A stretch of DNA of 53,176 nucleotides from Actinomycetota bacterium. GTDB taxonomy: Bacteria; Actinomycetota; Actinomycetes; S36-B12; CAIYMF01. The DNA lies in assembly GCA_020161245.1 (NCBI GenBank), contig JAIUOK010000034.1:1-53176 (forward strand), read 5' to 3'. The position numbers were made by a program, and so were the translations under genes. Positions 42,908-50,978 of this stretch are shown here, one piece after another. Under the pieces are notes generated by a model. It did not search any database, was not told the DNA's origin, and saw only the letters and a list, made by a program, of their open reading frames with translations. Positions within the stretch are counted from its first letter, which is position 1. Each line of letters begins with the position of its first letter.

Positions 42908-43887
42908 CCGGGATCATCCAGGGCAGCCAGAAGCGGCTGGTGCTCATCGGCGGCCGCTCGCACCCCGAGCTGGCCGAGCACGTCGCCAAGGAGCTCGGCA
43001 TCGAGCTCGTCCCGACCCAGGCCTACGACTTCGCCAACGGCGAGATCTTCGTGCGGTTCGAGGAGTCGGTGCGCGGCTGCGACGCCTTCGTGCTGCAGAG
43101 CCACACCGAGCCGATCAACAAGTGGATCATGGAGCAGCTGCTCATGGTCGACGCGCTCAAGCGCGCCTCGGCCAAGCGGATCACCGTGATCATGCCGTTC
43201 TACGGCTACGCCCGGCAGGACAAGAAGCACCGCGGCCGCGAGCCCATCTCGGCCCGCCTGCTCGCCGACCTGTTCCGCACCGCCGGCGCCGACCGCCTCA
43301 TGGCGGTCGACCTGCACACCGCGCAGATCCAGGGCTTCTTCGACGGCCCGGTCGACCACCTCTTCGCGCTGCCGCTGCTGGTGAAGTACGTCGCCGAGAA
43401 CTTCCCCAACCGCGACGAGATCACGGTCGTCTCGCCCGACGCCGGCCGGGTGCGCGTGGCCGAGCGCTGGACCGACCTGCTCGGCGCGCCGCTGGCGATC
43501 ATCCACAAGCGCCGCGACCCCGACGTCCCCAACGAGGCCAAGGTCTTCGAGGTCGTCGGCGAGGTCGAGGGCCGCACCTGCGTCGTGATCGACGACATGA
43601 TCGACACCGGCGGCACCATCGTGAAGGCCGCCGACCAGTTGTTCGACAACGGCGCCAAGGAGGTCATCGTCGCGGCGACGCACGCGATCCTCTCCGGCCC
43701 GGCGCGCGAGCGCTTCGAGAACAGCCGGGTCAAGGAGGTCATCGTCACCGACACCCTCCCGATCCCGGACGAGCGCCGTTTCGGCAAGCTGACCGTCCTG
43801 CCCGTGGCGCCGCTGATCGCCCGCGCGATCCAGGAGGTCTTCGTGGACGGGTCGGTCACGAGCATGTTCGAGGGCGACCGGGTCTGA
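42904..43887 (+). CDS. prs: Ribose-phosphate pyrophosphokinase
   Basis: Makes PRPP from ribose 5-phosphate and ATP. 327 residues. ATP-site [20 protein letters not shown], metal/regulatory [16 protein letters not shown]-binding loop [12 protein letters not shown] (about 227-238). GTG 42904 overlaps the glmU stop by 4 nt; the glmU-prs pair is standard in actinobacteria. A hairpin (43911-43940) follows. Confidence 0.98.
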   Translation: MTGIIQGSQKRLVLIGGRSHPELAEHVAKELGIELVPTQAYDFANGEIFVRFEESVRGCDAFVLQSHTEPINKWIMEQLLMVDALKRASAKRITVIMPFYGYARQDKKHRGREPISARLLADLFRTAGADRLMAVDLHTAQIQGFFDGPVDHLFALPLLVKYVAENFPNRDEITVVSPDAGRVRVAERWTDLLGAPLAIIHKRRDPDVPNEAKVFEVVGEVEGRTCVVIDDMIDTGGTIVKAADQLFDNGAKEVIVAATHAILSGPARERFENSRVKEVIVTDTLPIPDERRFGKLTVLPVAPLIARAIQEVFVDGSVTSMFEGDRV

Positions 43888-43910
43888 CCGTGCCCGCACC
43901 CGCGCGCCAG

Positions 43911-43940
43911 GACAGCGCCGCGCAGGTGCGGCAGGCTGTC
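43911..43940 (+). terminator. Hairpin after prs
   Basis: GACAGC-GCCGC (43911-43921) pairs with GCGGC-ag-GCTGTC (43928-43940): 11 bp with a 2-nt bulge and 6-nt loop. It ends only 5 nt before the next start codon, so it could also affect initiation there. Confidence 0.55.
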
Positions 43941-43945
43941 CCTCG

Positions 43946-45160
43946 ATGATCAACGACGAGGGGGACGCCGCGGCGCCGGCCAGGCCAAGCCGCGGCCCGC
44001 ACGCACCCATCCCGACGCCGCTCGTCGTCATCTCGCTCGTCCTCGCGGCAGCGTTCATCGCCCCGCTCCTCGTGCTCGAGCCGCTCCCGCCGATCGAGTG
44101 GTGGCCGCTGGTGGCAGCGGCGTCCGCGGTCCTGCTCTGGTGGGGCGAGCGGCAGCGCAACCCGGTAGGGCGGGGCAGCCAGGCGCAGGTGACCTTCTCC
44201 GCGGCGTCCGCGGTCATCACCGCAGCCACTCTGCTCGTCGCCCCGTGGATCCTGCCGCCGGTGATCCTCGTCTACAGCATCGCTCGCAACTGGCGGCTGT
44301 CGGCGGTCAACTTCGCCCTCATCCTCGGGCCGCAGACGGCTGCGGTGGTGGCGATGTCGGCGGTGGCCCTGCTGTGGCAGGACGCCGAGCCCACGCCTGC
44401 GCAGTTCCTCGTCCTCGCCGTCGTGGCCGGCGCGGTCGGTTTCTTCGTGTCGGGCTTCCTGGTCACCCTGCTCGTCATGTGGTCGGAGGGGATCCGGTTC
44501 CGCGAGTCGCCGGTCTGGGACCGCGACCGCTCGGCCATCCTGCTCAGCCAGATCTCGCTCGGCACCGTCGCCGCGACGCTGCTCCGCACGTCGTGGTGGT
44601 ACCTGCCGCTGGTCGTCCTCGTCGTCTGGTGGGCCTTCCGCTACTGGCGCCTCGAGCTGCGCGCCGTCACCGCCGACGGCAGCGGGTTCGGCCGCGTCGT
44701 CCGCCTCGACGTGCTGCGCGAGGCGGCCCACTACGAGCAGGGCCGCTCCGCCGTCACGGGCCGTCCGCTCGCGCTCGTGCTCCTCGACATCGACGAGCTG
44801 CGCGTCGTCAACGAGTCGCTCGGCGAGGCGGCGGGCGACGCTGTGCTCAAGGCGGTGGGGGAGCGGATCACGGCAGGCGGCCACTACTCCGAGGTGGCGG
44901 CCCGCACCGGACCCGACGAGTTCACGGTGCTGCTGCTCGACCTGACCCCCGGCGACGCACTCGGGCGCGCGCAGCGCATGCTCGACGAGGTGGCCGCCAG
45001 CCCGATCCCGACACCTGCAGGCGACGCCGAGGTCACGGTCAGCGCGGCCGTCATCCTGCTCGCCCCCGACGAGATGCTCGACGACGCGTTCGCGCGCCTC
45101 GACCGCACGCTCTACGAGGCCAAGGGCGAGGGCCCCGGCTCCCTCGCTGCCGCACCCTGA
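43946..45160 (+). CDS. Membrane protein with degenerate GGDEF domain
   Basis: 404 residues. An N-terminal integral membrane region of about six to eight helices (25-230), MASE-like, is joined to a C-terminal GGDEF-type domain (about 255-400). The domain keeps ALVLLDIDELRVVNESLG and the GD of AGDAVLKAVGERI. The signature reads RTGPDEF instead of RxGGDEF, so the second glycine is Pro. Diguanylate cyclase activity is therefore doubtful; a sensor or GTP/c-di-GMP-binding role is possible. Start ATG 43946, no ribosome site, hairpin directly upstream. Confidence 0.8.
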   Translation: MINDEGDAAAPARPSRGPHAPIPTPLVVISLVLAAAFIAPLLVLEPLPPIEWWPLVAAASAVLLWWGERQRNPVGRGSQAQVTFSAASAVITAATLLVAPWILPPVILVYSIARNWRLSAVNFALILGPQTAAVVAMSAVALLWQDAEPTPAQFLVLAVVAGAVGFFVSGFLVTLLVMWSEGIRFRESPVWDRDRSAILLSQISLGTVAATLLRTSWWYLPLVVLVVWWAFRYWRLELRAVTADGSGFGRVVRLDVLREAAHYEQGRSAVTGRPLALVLLDIDELRVVNESLGEAAGDAVLKAVGERITAGGHYSEVAARTGPDEFTVLLLDLTPGDALGRAQRMLDEVAASPIPTPAGDAEVTVSAAVILLAPDEMLDDAFARLDRTLYEAKGEGPGSLAAAP

Positions 45161-45197
45161 AGATCCACGTCCGACACAGCGGGGTTGGGCGTAGGTC

Positions 45198-45920
45198 TCA
45201 GGCCGGCATGGTGGCGATGAAGAAGGCCTCGGCGAGGTGGCCGTCGGGCAGGCCGGCGCGCTGGCCGAGCTGGGTGCCCCAGCCGCGCACGAAGCCCTCG
45301 AGGTCCTCCAGGTGGGCCACCTGCGAGTCGTGGCAGCGCAGCGCGGCGATCTTCTGCGGGAACGTGGCGGTGATGTCGACGAAGTGCGAGGCGCCGGGGT
45401 GGGCCATGACCCACACCTCCTTGACGCTCCACGCGTCGAGGCCCTCGTCCTGCAGCAGCGAGGTGTGCGCGAAGGGGTTGCGCGCGTCGGGGTAGACCGC
45501 CTGGATCGCGGCGTCGCCGGCCGCCATGTGGTCCGGGTGCGAGGCGCCGATCCGCTCCCAGTTGCGCTCCGGCGACTGGATGAGCATCCGGTCGGGGCGC
45601 ACCTGGCGGATCACCCGGGAGATGTCGCGGCGCAGCCCGTGGGTGACGGTGAGCTCGCCGTCCTTGTAGCCGAGGAACCGGACGTCGGTGACGCCGACCG
45701 CGGCCGCCGCGGCGGTCTGCTCAGCGCGGCGGATGCCGGGGATCTCCGAACGCGGCACGTCGGGGTCGAAGCCACCGGCATCGCCGTCGGTGATGATGCA
45801 GTAGGTCACCTCGATGCCCTGCGAGACCCACTGCGCGACGGTGCCGGAGGCGCCGAAGTCGACGTCGTCGGGATGCGCGGTCACCACGAGCGCACGGGAG
45901 ACGTCGGCGTCGTCGAGCAC
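45198..45920 (-). CDS. PIG-L / LmbE-family deacetylase
   Basis: 240 residues. The zinc-binding AHPDDVDFGASG motif is near residue 13, with a later HPDHMAAGDA third-ligand motif and the ITDGDAGGFD loop. Relatives deacetylate GlcNAc-type substrates (MshB, Mca in mycothiol chemistry). Which substrate is used here cannot be told; sequence divergence from MshB argues for a general LmbE-like member. GTG 45920 has GGAGG 4 nt upstream. It is divergent from the secreted repeat protein. Confidence 0.9.
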   Translation of the reverse strand: MLDDADVSRALVVTAHPDDVDFGASGTVAQWVSQGIEVTYCIITDGDAGGFDPDVPRSEIPGIRRAEQTAAAAAVGVTDVRFLGYKDGELTVTHGLRRDISRVIRQVRPDRMLIQSPERNWERIGASHPDHMAAGDAAIQAVYPDARNPFAHTSLLQDEGLDAWSVKEVWVMAHPGASHFVDITATFPQKIAALRCHDSQVAHLEDLEGFVRGWGTQLGQRAGLPDGHLAEAFFIATMPA

Positions 45921-46062
45921 AGGTCCTCCAGGCACGTCAGGGCAGCGGGTGCGTCCGGGATCCGGAGCCGGCGGCTCGAGGGCCGGGCGCGTTCCCCCGG
46001 ACGGCGCAACCGACCGTACCCCCTGGCGAAAGTCGGCGCCCGCAGAGGCCGATGCACCTCCT

Positions 46063-47895
46063 ATGAGCCGGAACGCCTCGCTGGACGCCGCACGCCCGCG
46101 ATCCCTGGGCGCGGTGGTCGCGGCCGCAGCGGCGGCGCTGCTCGTGGCGCTGGTGCCCGCCCTGGGCTCGCCGTCGGAGGCGGCCACCGCCGTCCCGCCG
46201 ACTCCGGCGCTCACGGGGGCCCTCGACGACTATCCGACCTACCAGGAGCAGTCGAGCTGCACGCCGACGCCGAAGCCTGGTGCGGCGAAGCTGCGGGACC
46301 TGATCACGAGGACCTACGGCCCCTACTCGATCGGCATCTACCGCGACTGCTCCTACGGCGGCATCAGCGAGCACAAGGAGGGCCGGGCCCTCGACTGGAT
46401 GATCAGCGTCCGCAACGCCGGCCAGAAGGCCAAGGCTGACGCGTTCCTCTCGTGGCTCACCAAGCCCGATGCCCAGGGCAACCCGGCCGCCAACGCCCGT
46501 CGCCTCGGGATCATGTACATCGGCTGGAACGACCGCATGTGGCGCGGCTACGACGTCGGCCGCGGCTGGACCGAGCTCAAGGGCTGCTTCGCGGCGGCCA
46601 AGAAGTCGACGGCGTACGACACCGAGTGCCATCGCAACCACGTGCACCTCTCGCTGACGTGGGAGGGCGCGATGGCCATGACGTCGTACTGGACCGGCAA
46701 GGCGCTGGCCCCGACGTGCGACCTGGGCTGGGGCGGCGACGCCGGCGCGCCCGTCGCCGGCACCGGTCTCATCCCGGTCACGCCGGTCCGCGTCCTCGAC
46801 ACGGCCGCCGGCACCGGCCTCGACGCCCCCTGCCGGCTTGGCCAGCCCGAGTGGTCCGGCGACACCCGGATGCTGTCGGTCCGGGTGACCGGCGTGGGCG
46901 ACGTACCGGCGGACGGCGTGGCCGCGGTCGCGCTGCGCACGACCACCTGGAAGACCAGTGCGCCCTTCCCGACGGTGCGGCTGCGGGCCCGCACGTCGTC
47001 GGCGTCGGTCCCCGCGGTCTCCACCTGGACCACGGCGTCGTACGGCTCGACCGTCGTGGTACCCGTCGCCGCCGACGGCACCGTGCGGCTCTCGCTCGAC
47101 AAGGGCACCGCCGACGTGCGCCTCGACGTCGTCGCCTGGTCGCCGTCGTCGTCGGTGGTGGTGGGCCCGGCCGAGTCGCTCGGCGCCGGGACCGCCCGTG
47201 CGGTCCGTCCCGCCGCAGCCCCCGCCGGCTCGGCCCTGCAGCCCGGCGAGACGCGCACCCTCGACCTGTCGGGCGTCGCCGGGATGCCGGCCGACGGCCT
47301 CACCGGGGTCTCGGTCAGCGTGCTCGCCGGACGCACCACGGCTCAGTCCACCGTCACGATCGCCGGGCCGGGCGCGCGGCTCGCGGCTAGCTCGCTGCGC
47401 ACCTCGACGACGGCCGCCCGCGCGGCCCAGGCCCTCGTCCCGACCACCGACGGCCGCATCACCCTGCGCAACACCGGCACGGCGCCGGTGCCCCTGACCG
47501 TCCGGGTCCACGGCTGGTGGACCGCGGCGGCGGTGGAGGGAGGCGGGGCCACGACGACCCTGGCCTCGCCCGTGGCGCTGGTGAACACCGAGACCGGCGT
47601 CGGCCTCGTCGGCGCGTTCACGTCGTCGACGGCGCGGCCGGTCGTGGTCGTGGGCAAGGCAGGGGTCCCCGTCGGCGCGAAGGCCGTGCTGCTGCAGGTC
47701 TCGGTCAAGGCCGGCAGCACCGCCACCACGCTCTACCTGCGCGGCTCCGGCGCGATCCCGGCAGTGAGCGCCATCGCCGGCCGGTGGGCCCACGACCTGG
47801 TCCTGGTGCCGCTGGGCGCCGACGGCACGGTGGCGTTCTCGACGCCGTCCAAGGGCACCCACGTGCGGGCTCTCGTCGTCGGCTACACGGCCTGA
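46063..47895 (+). CDS. Secreted protein with peptidase-M15-like domain and beta-repeat domains
   Basis: 610 residues. Sec signal peptide (about 1-42, LGAVVAAAAAALLVALVPAL, cleavage near SEA-AT). The first domain (50-235) has SEHKEGRALDWMI and ECHRNHVHLSL, which fit the His/Asp/His-x-His zinc ligands of M15-type D-Ala-D-Ala or extensin-like folds. Two or three ~130-residue beta modules follow, beginning IPVTPVRVLDTAAGTG and repeating VPADGVAAVAL / MPADGLTGVSV and GTVRLSL-like strands; such PVRxLDT modules decorate actinobacterial exported proteins. Probable cell-wall hydrolase or binding protein. Confidence 0.8.
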   Translation: MSRNASLDAARPRSLGAVVAAAAAALLVALVPALGSPSEAATAVPPTPALTGALDDYPTYQEQSSCTPTPKPGAAKLRDLITRTYGPYSIGIYRDCSYGGISEHKEGRALDWMISVRNAGQKAKADAFLSWLTKPDAQGNPAANARRLGIMYIGWNDRMWRGYDVGRGWTELKGCFAAAKKSTAYDTECHRNHVHLSLTWEGAMAMTSYWTGKALAPTCDLGWGGDAGAPVAGTGLIPVTPVRVLDTAAGTGLDAPCRLGQPEWSGDTRMLSVRVTGVGDVPADGVAAVALRTTTWKTSAPFPTVRLRARTSSASVPAVSTWTTASYGSTVVVPVAADGTVRLSLDKGTADVRLDVVAWSPSSSVVVGPAESLGAGTARAVRPAAAPAGSALQPGETRTLDLSGVAGMPADGLTGVSVSVLAGRTTAQSTVTIAGPGARLAASSLRTSTTAARAAQALVPTTDGRITLRNTGTAPVPLTVRVHGWWTAAAVEGGGATTTLASPVALVNTETGVGLVGAFTSSTARPVVVVGKAGVPVGAKAVLLQVSVKAGSTATTLYLRGSGAIPAVSAIAGRWAHDLVLVPLGADGTVAFSTPSKGTHVRALVVGYTA

Positions 47896-47960
47896 CCCGG
47901 CGTCCCGAACAGGGGGCACCGGGGCCCGAACGCGGGCGGAGGGCCGTCGGCCCGGCCGCC

Positions 47961-47966
47961 TAGACT
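47961..47966 (+). promoter_or_regulatory. -10 box of pcrA
   Basis: TAGACT ending 10 nt before ATG 47977; expected leader of only a few bases. Confidence 0.5.
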
Positions 47967-47976
47967 GCTCGGCGAG

Positions 47977-50298
47977 ATGACCTCCCTCTTCGACGACCTC
48001 GGCCTCCCGACGCCCGACCCCGTGCCGGAGCCCGGCCCCCGCCGCACCGACCCGGCGGAGCTCGTCGTCGACCTCAACCCGCAGCAGCGTGCGGCCGTCG
48101 AGCACCGCGGCGGCCCGCTGCTCATCGTGGCCGGCGCCGGCTCGGGCAAGACCCGTGTGCTCACCCGGCGCATCGCCCACCTGCTCGCCACCGGCGACGC
48201 CCGGCCCGGCGAGATCCTGGCCATCACGTTCACCAACAAGGCCGCGGGCGAGATGCGCGAGCGCGTCGTCGACCTCGTCGGCCCGCGGGCCCGCTCGATG
48301 TGGGTCTCGACATTCCACTCCGCGTGCGTGCGGATCCTGCGCCGCGAGGCCGGGCGCCTCGGCATGTCGTCGTCGTTCTCGATCTACGACGCCACCGACA
48401 GCCAGCGGCTCATGACCCTCGTGTGCCGCGATCTCGACCTCGACCCCAAGCGCTACCCGCCGCGGTCGTTCAGCGCGCAGGTGTCGAACCTGAAGAACGA
48501 GCTGATCGACCACGAGACGTTCGCCTCGCAGGCCACCAACCACCAGGAGCGCACCCTGGCCGAGGCCTACGCCGAGTACCAGCGGCGGCTGCGCCAGGCG
48601 AGCGCCTTCGACTTCGACGACCTCATCTCCTCGACCGTCGCGGTGCTCCAGCTCTACCCCGACGTCGCCGAGCACTACCACCGCCGGTTCCGGCACGTGC
48701 TCGTCGACGAGTACCAGGACACCAACCACGCGCAGTACCAGCTCGTCCGCGAGCTCGTGGGCACCGGCGACGACGGTGTCCCGCCCGGCCAGCTGTGCGT
48801 CGTCGGCGACGCCGACCAGAGCATCTACGCCTTCCGCGGCGCGACGATCCGCAACATCGAGGAGTTCGAGCGCGACTACCCGGACGCCACCACCGTCCTG
48901 CTCGAGCAGAACTACCGGTCGACCCAGAACATCCTGTCGGCGGCCAACGCGGTCATCACCCGCAACACCTCGCGCCGGGCGAAGCGGCTCTGGACCGACG
49001 CCGGCGAGGGCCCGCGCATCGTCGGCTACGTCGCCGACAACGAGCACGACGAGGCCTCGTTCGTCGCGCAGGAGATCGACCGGCTCTCCGACGAGGAGGG
49101 TGTGCCCTCGCGCGACGTCGCGGTCTTCTACCGCACCAACGCGCAGTCACGGTCGCTGGAGGAGGTGTTCATCCGCGTCGGGCTGCCCTACAAGGTCGTC
49201 GGGGGCGTGCGCTTCTACGAGCGCAAGGAGATCCGCGACGCCGTGGCCTACCTGCGAGCCCTCGCCAACCCGGCCGACGACATCAGCCTGCGCCGCATCC
49301 TCAACGTGCCCAAACGCGGCATCGGCGACCGCGCCGAGGCCTGCGTCGAGGTGCTCGCCCAGCGCGAGCGCATCACGTTCGGCGCCGCGCTGGTGCGGGC
49401 CGACGAGGCCCCGATGATCGCCACGCGCTCGCTGGCGCAGATCCAGGCGTTCAACCAGCTCATGTCCGACCTGCGCACCCTGGTCGAGGCCGGATCCGGC
49501 CCGGCGGCCGTGCTCGCCGCCGTCCTCGAGCAGACCGGCTACCTCGCCGAGCTGCAGGCCAGCACCGATCCCCAGGACGAGACCCGCATCGAGAACCTCG
49601 CCGAGCTCGAGTCGGTGGCGCGCGAGTTCGAGACCGACCAGCCCGAGGGCACGCTGTCGGACTTCCTCGAGCGGGTGTCGCTCGTCGCCGACTCCGACGA
49701 GATCCCCGACGCCGAGGAGCACGGCGGCGTCGTCACCCTCATGACCCTGCACACGGCGAAGGGGCTCGAGTTCCCCGTCGTGTTCCTCACCGGCCTCGAG
49801 GACGGCGTCTTCCCGCACATGCGCTCGCTCGGCGACGCCCGCGAGCTCGAGGAGGAGCGCCGGCTCGCCTACGTCGGCATCACCCGCGCCCAGCAGCGCC
49901 TGTACCTCTCGCGCGCCGTCGTCCGCTCGGCCTGGGGCGCGCCCTCGTTCAACCCGCCGAGCCGGTTCCTCGACGAGGTGCCCTCCGAGCTCGTGGAGTG
50001 GAAGCGCGAGGACCCCATCTCGACCGGCGGCGGCTACGGTTCGCAGCGGGCTTCGCAGGGCGGGTTCGGCTCGGCCCCGTCGCTGCTCGCGGCGGCCACG
50101 CGCCCGGGCGCCAAGAGCCCTGGCAACCGCGAGGTGGTCTCGCTCTCGCCCGGCGACCGCGTCACCCACGACAAGTTCGGCCTCGGCACCGTCGTCTCCA
50201 CCAGCGGCATGGGGGAGAAGGCCGAGGCCACCATCGACTTCGGCGAGGCCGGCACCAAGCGCCTGCTGCTGCGCTACGCCCCGGTCGAGAAGCTCTGA
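47977..50298 (+). CDS. pcrA: ATP-dependent DNA helicase PcrA/UvrD1
   Basis: 773 residues, superfamily 1A 3'-5' helicase. Q-motif LNPQQRAAVEH, Walker A GAGSGKT (53-59), Walker B VDEYQDTNHAQ, GDADQSIYAFRGA, QNYRST, VTLMTLHTAKGLEFPVVF and YVGITRAQQRLYL. The C terminus (about 715-773) has the Tudor-like RNA-polymerase-binding segment GDRVTHDKFGLGTVV. Acts in nucleotide excision repair and replication-fork upkeep. ATG 47977 lies 10 nt behind TAGACT. Its last 25 bp overlap the convergent CYTH gene. Confidence 0.97.
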   Translation: MTSLFDDLGLPTPDPVPEPGPRRTDPAELVVDLNPQQRAAVEHRGGPLLIVAGAGSGKTRVLTRRIAHLLATGDARPGEILAITFTNKAAGEMRERVVDLVGPRARSMWVSTFHSACVRILRREAGRLGMSSSFSIYDATDSQRLMTLVCRDLDLDPKRYPPRSFSAQVSNLKNELIDHETFASQATNHQERTLAEAYAEYQRRLRQASAFDFDDLISSTVAVLQLYPDVAEHYHRRFRHVLVDEYQDTNHAQYQLVRELVGTGDDGVPPGQLCVVGDADQSIYAFRGATIRNIEEFERDYPDATTVLLEQNYRSTQNILSAANAVITRNTSRRAKRLWTDAGEGPRIVGYVADNEHDEASFVAQEIDRLSDEEGVPSRDVAVFYRTNAQSRSLEEVFIRVGLPYKVVGGVRFYERKEIRDAVAYLRALANPADDISLRRILNVPKRGIGDRAEACVEVLAQRERITFGAALVRADEAPMIATRSLAQIQAFNQLMSDLRTLVEAGSGPAAVLAAVLEQTGYLAELQASTDPQDETRIENLAELESVAREFETDQPEGTLSDFLERVSLVADSDEIPDAEEHGGVVTLMTLHTAKGLEFPVVFLTGLEDGVFPHMRSLGDARELEEERRLAYVGITRAQQRLYLSRAVVRSAWGAPSFNPPSRFLDEVPSELVEWKREDPISTGGGYGSQRASQGGFGSAPSLLAAATRPGAKSPGNREVVSLSPGDRVTHDKFGLGTVVSTSGMGEKAEATIDFGEAGTKRLLLRYAPVEKL

Positions 50299-50756
50299 GC
50301 CAGCGCCGCACCGGTCCATGCCTCGTCACCGCTGACCTCGCGGACGACGTCGAGCCACGCGGGCACGTCCGCGGGCACCTGGTCGGCGTCGTCGATCTCG
50401 GCGAGCAGCGAGTCGTCGGGCAGCTCGTCGATGGCGACGACGAGGCCGTCGCGCACCACGAGGTGCCTCGTCTTCCGCAGCTCCGCACCCGTAAGCCCTT
50501 GCAGCGCAGCCCATTCGGCGTCGTCGAGGTACAGGTTGGTGCACGCGACCTCGGCCGGTCCGTCGCCGACACGGACCTTCTGCGTGAGCTTGCGGGTGAT
50601 CGAGCCGTCGTCGTCCCTCACCTCGCGCAGCCGCAGCCGGGTGCCGTCGACGTAGCGGTCAACGATCTCGCGCGTGCTGACGACGCCATCCGGGACCGCC
50701 CGCACCAGGAACCGGCGCTCGCGCTCGACGACGGCGTACTTCCACGGATCGCTCAC
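50274..50756 (-). CDS. CYTH-domain protein
   Basis: 160 residues. The N-terminal ERERRFLV is the ExExK/R signature of the CYTH (triphosphate tunnel) fold. TRLRLREV, SITRKLTQKV and an acidic VVAIDELPDD segment supply further tunnel residues. Relatives hydrolyse inorganic triphosphate or make cAMP; the short single-domain form suggests a triphosphatase-like enzyme. GTG 50756 is preceded at 6 nt by TAGCCT (50763-50768, minus). It overlaps pcrA tail to tail by 25 bp. Confidence 0.87.
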   Translation of the reverse strand: MSDPWKYAVVERERRFLVRAVPDGVVSTREIVDRYVDGTRLRLREVRDDDGSITRKLTQKVRVGDGPAEVACTNLYLDDAEWAALQGLTGAELRKTRHLVVRDGLVVAIDELPDDSLLAEIDDADQVPADVPAWLDVVREVSGDEAWTGAALAQSFSTGA

Positions 50757-50949
50757 CCGACGAGGCTAGGGCCGGGGCCGCGCTGGCGTGCGTCCGTGGG
50801 TGCCGCCGTCGGTGGTGGCTTGCCGGCGTGAGCGTCGCAGGGGTCGGCTCGGGAGGGGCCTGCCGCGTCGGCGCAACGCCATGCGGTGGTAGTAGCACCC
50901 GCTGTAATCTCTTCTGCTGCAAGCGAAATCGGCTGTTCAGACGTTTCGT

Positions 50950-50965
50950 TCGAACTGGTGTTCGA
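50950..50965 (+). promoter_or_regulatory. SOS box (LexA operator)
   Basis: TCGAAC-TGGT-GTTCGA: a perfect match to the actinobacterial/Bacillus-type LexA palindrome TCGAAC-N4-GTTCGA. It lies directly in front of a -10 box and 13 nt from the ATG of the DUF222/HNH gene. Confidence 0.92.
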
Positions 50966-50966
50966 G

Positions 50967-50972
50967 TAGTCT
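50967..50972 (+). promoter_or_regulatory. -10 box of the DUF222/HNH gene
   Basis: TAGTCT, one base downstream of the SOS box and 6 nt before ATG 50979; the mRNA is probably leaderless and repressed by LexA bound between -35 and -10. Confidence 0.75.
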
Positions 50973-50978
50973 CCTGCT

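Noticed and set aside
45937..49047. 1000-residue minus-strand frame over the secreted protein and pcrA
   Set aside because: Antisense to two genes with clear signal peptide and helicase motifs; composition typical of shadow frames.
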